A stretch of DNA of 19,129 nt, from positions 1 to 19,129 of the forward strand of contig JAURWF010000004.1 of NCBI GenBank assembly GCA_030655095.1. The letters run 5' to 3'. Positions 14,057 to 19,129 of this stretch are shown here, piece by piece. The translations under genes were made by a program, and so were the position numbers. The notes below the pieces were generated by a model. It worked only from the letters and a program-made list of their open reading frames with translations. It had not been told where the DNA came from and ran no database searches. How positions within the stretch are numbered: the first letter of the stretch is position 1; each line of letters starts with the position of its first letter. Source of the DNA: a bacterium. GTDB taxonomy: Bacteria; Patescibacteriota; Patescibacteriia; Patescibacteriales; GWC2-42-12.

Positions 14057-15334
14057 ATGATTATAGGTATTGATGCAAGTAGGGCCAATAGACAATATAA
14101 AAGTGGAACAGAATGGTATTCATATCATTTAATTAGAGAATTAGCTAAAATTGATTCAAAAAATCAATATCTTTTATATACCGATAAACCTTTAATCGGT
14201 GGGCTAACTAATTTAACTTCTGATCAAGAAGTAGAGAATAGTGGAATAGAAGCTAATCTTGAAAAAAATAATTCACAAGAAATAATTAGTCAATATAATA
14301 ATTTTCGTTGTAAAATTATTAAACAGCATTTGCCATTTTTTTGGACACAGCTTAGTCTGTCTTTAGAAATGTTATTTCATCCGCCAGATGTTTTATTTAT
14401 TCCAGCCCATACTTTACCGATTATTCATCCTCAAAAATCAGTAGTAACTATTCATGACATCGGCTTTATTCATAATCAACAACTTTACAGTCATAAGCGA
14501 ATTGAGTCGGTAAGCCCAACTTATACTCGTTTACTAAACTTACTAATTAAAATTATTACTTTGGGGAAATACGAATCAAATGTTTTTGATTATCATATTT
14601 GGTCAACTAAATTTACTTTAAAGCATGCCAAAAAAATAATAACAGTTTCTAAGTTTTCCAAAAAAGAAATAGAAAAATTTTGCCCAGCTAATTTAAAAAA
14701 AATTCAAGTTATTTATAATGGTTATAATAATAAACTATATCAACCATTCGTTAATTCTGAAAAAAATAATCAGGTTTTAGATAAATATGGCATCAAGCAA
14801 CCTTATATTTTTTATGTTGGTCGATTAGAAAAGAAAAAAAATATTACAACATTAGTGGAGGCTTATGTTATTATGAGAGAAAAATATAAAAATATTAAAC
14901 ATAAATTAGTTTTAGTTGGTTCTGCTAGTTATGGTTTTAATGAGATTAATTATATAATTCAAGAATTTAATATTAATAGCGAGGTTATTTTAACAGGCTG
15001 GGTGCCAGAAGAAGATATGCCAGTTATTTATCATGGAGCGACTGCTTTTGTTTTTCCGTCATGTTATGAGGGTTTTGGTATTCCATTGCTTCAAGCTATG
15101 GCTTGTAATACACCAATAATTGCTTCCGATATTCCTGCTATATCAGAAATAGTTGAAGATTCTGCGTTACTTTTTGATCCACTTAACAAAAAAGATATTG
15201 CTGAAGCTATGGCAAAAATTATAACTGATGATAATTTGCGAAAAGATTTAATTGCAAGAGGACAAAGAAGAATTAATTATTTTAGTAATGGAAAAAACGC
15301 GCAAGAAACCCTGGCTTTATTAGAAAATATGTAG
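14057..15334 (+). CDS. GT4-family glycosyltransferase
   Basis: A 425-residue GT-B enzyme. It begins MIIGIDASRANRQYKSGTEWYSYHLIREL (acceptor-side loop), with VVTIHDIGF before the domain linker. The C-terminal lobe starts YIFYVGRLEKKKNITTLVEAY and carries PSCYEGFGIPLLQAMACNTPIIASDIPAISEIV. In the EX7E motif the first Glu338 is present but the second position is Gln346 rather than Glu. A loop of about 60 residues (about 48-95, Asn/Glu-rich) is longer than usual. It follows mreB by 75 bases on the same strand and is the last protein gene before the tRNA. It probably builds the same surface glycan as the other two glycosyltransferases; donor unknown. Confidence 0.9.
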   Translation: MIIGIDASRANRQYKSGTEWYSYHLIRELAKIDSKNQYLLYTDKPLIGGLTNLTSDQEVENSGIEANLEKNNSQEIISQYNNFRCKIIKQHLPFFWTQLSLSLEMLFHPPDVLFIPAHTLPIIHPQKSVVTIHDIGFIHNQQLYSHKRIESVSPTYTRLLNLLIKIITLGKYESNVFDYHIWSTKFTLKHAKKIITVSKFSKKEIEKFCPANLKKIQVIYNGYNNKLYQPFVNSEKNNQVLDKYGIKQPYIFYVGRLEKKKNITTLVEAYVIMREKYKNIKHKLVLVGSASYGFNEINYIIQEFNINSEVILTGWVPEEDMPVIYHGATAFVFPSCYEGFGIPLLQAMACNTPIIASDIPAISEIVEDSALLFDPLNKKDIAEAMAKIITDDNLRKDLIARGQRRINYFSNGKNAQETLALLENM

Positions 15335-15374
15335 GTATGTACAAATTTTTATTATTAGGCTAGTATTATTTTAT

Positions 15375-15450
15375 GCCACCTTAGCTCAGCTGGTAGAGCA
15401 ACTGTTTTGTAAACAGTAGGTCGTCGGTCCGAATCCGACAGGTGGCTCCA
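15375..15450 (+). tRNA. tRNA-Thr (anticodon UGU)
   Basis: A full cloverleaf with encoded CCA. Acceptor gccacct/aggtggc (15375-15381 with 15440-15446), D arm gctc/gagc with agctggta loop, anticodon stem actgt/acagt around loop tttgtaa (anticodon TGT, reading ACA), variable aggtc, T stem gtcgg/ccgac, discriminator t, CCA at 15448-15450. Two oddities: the T loop is tccgaat, with C instead of the near-universal U at position 55, and the discriminator is U rather than the A of E. coli tRNA-Thr. The 3' end is 2 bases from the end of the convergent clpB gene. Confidence 0.95.
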
Positions 15451-15452
15451 GA

Positions 15453-18110
15453 TTAAAGATTTTTTGAAACAGCTGGCACAAAATTATTAATATTTAGAGT
15501 TATTTCATTTTTAATGCCAAGATCAATAAGAACTTTATCACCTTCCTTAATTTTTCCTTCAATCATATCCATAGCTAATTCATCTAGGATTAAAGTTTGA
15601 ATCATCCTCTTTAGCGGACGGGCGCCAAAAGTTGTGTCAAAACTTTTTTCTGCTAACATTTTTTTGACTTTTAGCGCGATTTTTAAATTAATTTCTTTAT
15701 TTTTCAATCTTTTCTCAACTTTTTCTAATTCTAAATCAACAATTTTTGATAAAACCTCTTTATCTAAACTCTTAAAGACAATAACTTCATCAATGCGATT
15801 TAAGAATTCTAGTTTAAAATGATCTTTTAGAATTTTATCAATTTTTTCTTTCATTTCTTTATCACGCATTGTGTCAGCATTAATCTCGTCGCTACCATCA
15901 GAGAAACCAATAGAATATTTTTTAATAACCTCGTTGCCTAGATTAGAAGTCATAATAATAATAGTATTTTTAAAATTGACTGTTCGTCCTTTAGAATCAG
16001 TTAATTGCCCATCATCTAAAATTTGCAAAAGAATATTAAAAACTTCTGGATGAGCTTTTTCAATTTCATCAAATAAAATCACGCTATAAGGACGACGTCG
16101 AACTTTTTCGGTTAATTGTCCGCCTTCTTCATATCCAATATAGCCAGGAGGTGAGCCAATAATTCTAGCGACAGAATATTTTTCCATAAATTCGCTCATA
16201 TCTAATCTAATTAAAGCTGTTTCATCATTAAACATAAATTCAGTTAAAGCTTTTGATAATTCAGTTTTCCCAACACCTGTTGGTCCAACAAAAAGAAACG
16301 AACCTATTGGTTTTTTTTCTTCATTAATTCCAGCACGCGAACGTCTAAGAGCGTTGGCTACTGATTTAATAGCCTCATCTTGTCCAACAATTCGTTTATT
16401 TAAAACTTCTTCAGCGTATGCTAGCTTTTTAATTTCCGATTCCAACATTTTGGCAACAGGAATTCCTGTCCAACGAGAAACTACTTTAGCAATATCTTCT
16501 TCTTCAATTTCTTCTTTTAAAATTCGTTGACCAGCGCTTTGAATTTTAGTTAATTCAGCTTTAAAATGTTTAATATTTTTTTCTAATTCAGGAATTTTAG
16601 CATAACGAATTTCCGCTACTTTGGTAAGATTATCGCCATGTCGTTCAATTATTTCCGCATCAGATTTAAGTTCATCAATCTGTTGCTTGGCTTGACTAAT
16701 CTTGACAATTGCATGTTTTTCATTTTGCCAATGCAGTTCTAATTGATTAGCTTGTTCTTTAAATTGCGCTAATTGTTTATTTAAATCAGTGAGTTCAGCA
16801 CTTTTTTTGTTTTCTTTAATTAATCCCGCTTTAGCAATTTCTAAATGTTTAATTTTTCGTTTTAAACTATCTAATTCATCAGGGCAGGAATCAATTTCCA
16901 TACGCAAAGCAGAGGAGGCTTCATCAATTAAGTCAATTGCTTTGTCAGGCAAAAAACGATCAGCAATATATCTTGCTGATAGTTTAGCAGCTGAAACTAA
17001 AGCGTTGTCAGTGATTCTAATGCCATGATGCACTTCATATTTTTCTTTAATACCTCTTAAAATAGCGATTGTGTCTTCAATGTTTGGTTCAGCTACATAA
17101 ATTGGTTGAAATCTTCGCTCTAATGCCGAGTCTCGTTCAATATATTTTTGATATTCTTTAGTTGTTGTAGCGCCAATAGTTTTTAATTCGCCACGAGCTA
17201 AAGCTGGTTTTAGTAAATTAGAGGCGTCTATTGAGCCTTCTGAAGTGCCAGCTCCAACGATAGTATGTAATTCATCTATAAATAAAATCACATTACCTTC
17301 TTGAGCTTTTATTTCTTTTAAAACAGCTTTTAAACGTTCTTCAAATTCACCACGAAATTTTGAGCCAGCAACTAAAGATCCTAAATCTAAACTAATTAAT
17401 TCTTTATTTTTTAAAGTTTCTGGCACATCACCAGCAACAATTCGTTGAGCTAAGCCTTCAATAATTGCTGTTTTCCCAGTCCCAGCTTCTCCTATTAATA
17501 CTGGATTATTTTTTGTGCGACGAGATAAAATTTGCATAATTCGTCTGATCTCATCATTTCTACCAATAACTGGATCTAATTTTTCTTGTTTTGCTAATTC
17601 AGTTAAATTGATAGCATATTTTTTTAGAACTTGAAATTTACTTTCAGGTTCTGGATCTGTTATTCTTTGGTTGCCACGCAATTCTGCTAATATTTTTAAA
17701 ACTTTTTCATATTCTACTTTTGCATTAGTTAATACATTTTGCGCTTTTGATTTTATTTCAATTAAAGCTAAAAAAATATGCTCAGTTGAAATAAATTCGT
17801 CCTTTAATTTGAGCGCTTCTTGTTTTGCTTGTTCCAAAATTACAGCAACTTCAGCAGTTCCTTGAACAGTCCCAATAGAAGTAGTAGTAGAAACTTTTGG
17901 TAATTTTTCAATAGTTTTTAAAATTTGTTCCTGAATTATTATTGGACTAATATTTAATTTTTCTAGAACAGGCTTAACTAAACTTTCATTTTGCAAGAGT
18001 AGGGAAGCTAAAACATGAATAGCTTCAATCTGTTGTTGTCCATAATCTTGAGCAATCATCTGAGCATTAATAATCGCTTCTTGTGATTTATTGGTAAATT
18101 TATCAAACAT
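15453..18110 (-). CDS. clpB: Chaperone ATPase ClpB
   Basis: An 885-residue Hsp100 disaggregase, which threads aggregated proteins through a hexamer in concert with DnaK. Domains in order: N-terminal double Clp repeat (about 1-145); NBD1 with Walker A GEAGTGKT (207-214) and Walker [11 protein letters not shown]; the coiled-coil middle domain (about 400-535), which separates ClpB from ClpA/ClpC; NBD2 with Walker A GPTGVGKT (609-616), pore segment [11 protein letters not shown] and Walker [13 protein letters not shown]; and a C-terminal domain with FLNRIDE and FGARPLKR. The GEPG of NBD1 reads GEAG. It is slightly longer than E. coli ClpB (857). The promoter region has a CIRCE operator, so HrcA heat-shock control is expected. 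No Shine-Dalgarno motif. Confidence 0.97.
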   Translation of the reverse strand: MFDKFTNKSQEAIINAQMIAQDYGQQQIEAIHVLASLLLQNESLVKPVLEKLNISPIIIQEQILKTIEKLPKVSTTTSIGTVQGTAEVAVILEQAKQEALKLKDEFISTEHIFLALIEIKSKAQNVLTNAKVEYEKVLKILAELRGNQRITDPEPESKFQVLKKYAINLTELAKQEKLDPVIGRNDEIRRIMQILSRRTKNNPVLIGEAGTGKTAIIEGLAQRIVAGDVPETLKNKELISLDLGSLVAGSKFRGEFEERLKAVLKEIKAQEGNVILFIDELHTIVGAGTSEGSIDASNLLKPALARGELKTIGATTTKEYQKYIERDSALERRFQPIYVAEPNIEDTIAILRGIKEKYEVHHGIRITDNALVSAAKLSARYIADRFLPDKAIDLIDEASSALRMEIDSCPDELDSLKRKIKHLEIAKAGLIKENKKSAELTDLNKQLAQFKEQANQLELHWQNEKHAIVKISQAKQQIDELKSDAEIIERHGDNLTKVAEIRYAKIPELEKNIKHFKAELTKIQSAGQRILKEEIEEEDIAKVVSRWTGIPVAKMLESEIKKLAYAEEVLNKRIVGQDEAIKSVANALRRSRAGINEEKKPIGSFLFVGPTGVGKTELSKALTEFMFNDETALIRLDMSEFMEKYSVARIIGSPPGYIGYEEGGQLTEKVRRRPYSVILFDEIEKAHPEVFNILLQILDDGQLTDSKGRTVNFKNTIIIMTSNLGNEVIKKYSIGFSDGSDEINADTMRDKEMKEKIDKILKDHFKLEFLNRIDEVIVFKSLDKEVLSKIVDLELEKVEKRLKNKEINLKIALKVKKMLAEKSFDTTFGARPLKRMIQTLILDELAMDMIEGKIKEGDKVLIDLGIKNEITLNINNFVPAVSKNL

Positions 18111-18156
18111 AAAAAATAGTTTAAAATTAAAAGTTAGAAATTAAAAGATTTCAAAA

Positions 18157-18183
18157 TTAGCACTTTAAAGTCTTGAGTGCTAA
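18157..18183 (-). promoter_or_regulatory. CIRCE operator (HrcA binding site)
   Basis: On the minus strand the site reads TTAGCACTC, 9 bases, AAGTGCTAA. The consensus is TTAGCACTC-N9-GAGTGCTAA, so only one position differs. It starts about 2 bases after the predicted transcription start of clpB, where a bound HrcA repressor would block initiation. Confidence 0.95.
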
Positions 18184-18191
18184 TAGTAATT

Positions 18192-18219
18192 ATTATATAG
18201 CAAAATAGGTGTTTGTCAA
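18192..18219 (-). promoter_or_regulatory. Promoter of clpB
   Basis: On the minus strand TTGACA (18219-18214) and TATAAT (18197-18192) match consensus fully with 16-base spacing. The likely start is near 18185, directly before the CIRCE site. The -35 lies 11 bases beyond the stop codon of xth. Confidence 0.92.
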
Positions 18220-18230
18220 TTTTTTTTATA

Positions 18231-19028
18231 TTATTTTAATTCCAATAAAATTGGGCAATGGTCAGAGCCCATTATATTATCTAGTATTTCAGCTTTTTTT
18301 AAACTATTTTTTAAATTTTCTGAAATAAAAAAATAATCAATTCGCCAACCAACATTTCTATTTCTTGCAAAAGTTTTCATATCCCACCAGCTATATTGTA
18401 TTTTTTTTGGATAAAAAAAACGAAATGTGTCTATATATCCATTAAAAATTATTTTATCAATCCACGCTCTTTCTATTGGTAAAAAACCAGTATGTTTTTC
18501 ATTTTCTTTTGGTCTTGCAATGTCAATTTCTTTATGAGCTGTATTTATATCTCCACAAAAAATAATTTTTTTACCATCTTTTTTTAATTTATTAATAAAT
18601 TTTAAAAATTTATCATAATATTCCATTTTAAAAATAAATCTTTCTGGACTTACGCCAGCATTTGGAAAATAACAATTAATTATTACTGTCTCTTCAGAGT
18701 CAGACTTTAATGGATTTAAATGAATTGCCAAAAAACGACCTTCCTGATCTAATTTTTTATTTCCAATTCCATATTCTACTTTTGATATTTGATTTTTAAA
18801 CTTTGTTTTTAAATATATAGCAACTCCACTATGTCCTTTTTTTATTTTTGAATGGTCAAAATATGAAAAATATCCAGCAGGGGAGCGGACTTCTTCAGAA
18901 AGCTGTTCGGGATGAGCTTTTGTTTCTTGTAGACAAATAATATCTGGGTTAATTTCAAAAAGAGTATTAAAAGCCCCCTTTTTATATATTGCCCGCAAAC
19001 CATTCACATTCCAAGATAATAATTTCAT
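18231..19028 (-). CDS. xth: Exodeoxyribonuclease III / AP endonuclease
   Basis: A 265-residue class II AP endonuclease of the ExoIII family, which cleaves 5' to abasic sites and trims 3' blocking groups in base-excision repair. Motifs in order: LLSWNVNGLRA with Asn7; LQETK with Glu35 (metal); CYFPNAG; GDINTAH with Asp160 and Asn162; GWRIDYFFIS; and the terminal GSDHCPI with Asp256 and His257. All catalytic residues of the family are present and the length is typical. It lies upstream of clpB on the same strand with no terminator between, so read-through into clpB is possible. The leader (19029-19129) is very AT-rich; an extended -10 (TGC-TAGACT, around 19117-19125 on the minus strand) is a weak promoter candidate. 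Confidence 0.96.
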   Translation of the reverse strand: MKLLSWNVNGLRAIYKKGAFNTLFEINPDIICLQETKAHPEQLSEEVRSPAGYFSYFDHSKIKKGHSGVAIYLKTKFKNQISKVEYGIGNKKLDQEGRFLAIHLNPLKSDSEETVIINCYFPNAGVSPERFIFKMEYYDKFLKFINKLKKDGKKIIFCGDINTAHKEIDIARPKENEKHTGFLPIERAWIDKIIFNGYIDTFRFFYPKKIQYSWWDMKTFARNRNVGWRIDYFFISENLKNSLKKAEILDNIMGSDHCPILLELK

Positions 19029-19129
19029 TTAATAAAATAAAAATAAAAATTAAATAAAAATTAAAAAAATAATTGTCCTACAAATTTACAAATTTTTCTT
19101 ATGTTTCAACTTAATTAGTCTAGCATATT

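Noticed and set aside
16789..17028. Plus-strand frames under clpB (also 15634-15822, 15871-16053, 17671-17865)
   Set aside because: All lie antisense within clpB and show no family features.

Overview
The window reads as a compact, AT-rich bacterial chromosome segment using the standard code: TGA is a stop (it ends the flippase gene) and tryptophan is TGG. Tightly packed single-copy genes, absence of any Shine-Dalgarno motif before the starts, a DUF4012 envelope protein, and dispersed 'TGTCATTGCGAG' and 9-bp repeats together suggest a Patescibacteria/CPR lineage, probably of the Parcubacteria type. That assignment is inference from gene content and style, not from a marker tree.

Layout. 1-598: a NUDIX hydrolase gene bracketed by long imperfect inverted repeats, with richer base composition than its surroundings (probably acquired). 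599-874: non-coding, with a 10-bp tandem repeat, a promoter-like site and a strong 16-bp hairpin. 875-4855: small membrane protein, gyrA, a repeat block, a receiver-only response regulator and a 57-residue ferredoxin that is easily missed, closed by an intrinsic terminator. 4878-7429: flippase and GT4 glycosyltransferase with an ATGA overlap, the flippase probably made from a leaderless transcript. 7434-7958: a self-contained coiled-coil gene with the best promoter in the window and its own terminator. 7998-10315: a GT2 glycosyltransferase and an O-antigen-ligase-like protein, with copies of one dispersed repeat on either side of the GT2 gene. 10308-10896: greA with promoter and terminator. 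10898-15334: DUF4012 protein, mreB and a second GT4 enzyme. 15375-15450: tRNA-Thr(UGU). Minus strand, 15453-19028: clpB under a CIRCE operator, preceded by xth (exonuclease III).

How it works together. The flippase, three glycosyltransferases, ligase/polymerase-like protein and DUF4012 protein form a surface-polysaccharide assembly set. It is interleaved with housekeeping functions: DNA topology (gyrA), transcript elongation (greA), cell shape (mreB), protein disaggregation (clpB) and DNA repair (xth).

The most distinctive signal is the number of small repeat elements in and beside genes. They include the inverted repeats around the NUDIX gene, a perfect 38-bp palindrome read in frame inside a glycosyltransferase, a dispersed repeat that forms the 5' end of the ligase reading frame, a 9-bp array starting on the base after the gyrA stop, and an 8-bp array before a glycosyltransferase. 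I see no complete transposon, CRISPR array or prophage. The strongest candidates for something unusual are the NUDIX element, the in-frame palindrome and the anomalous T-loop of the tRNA.
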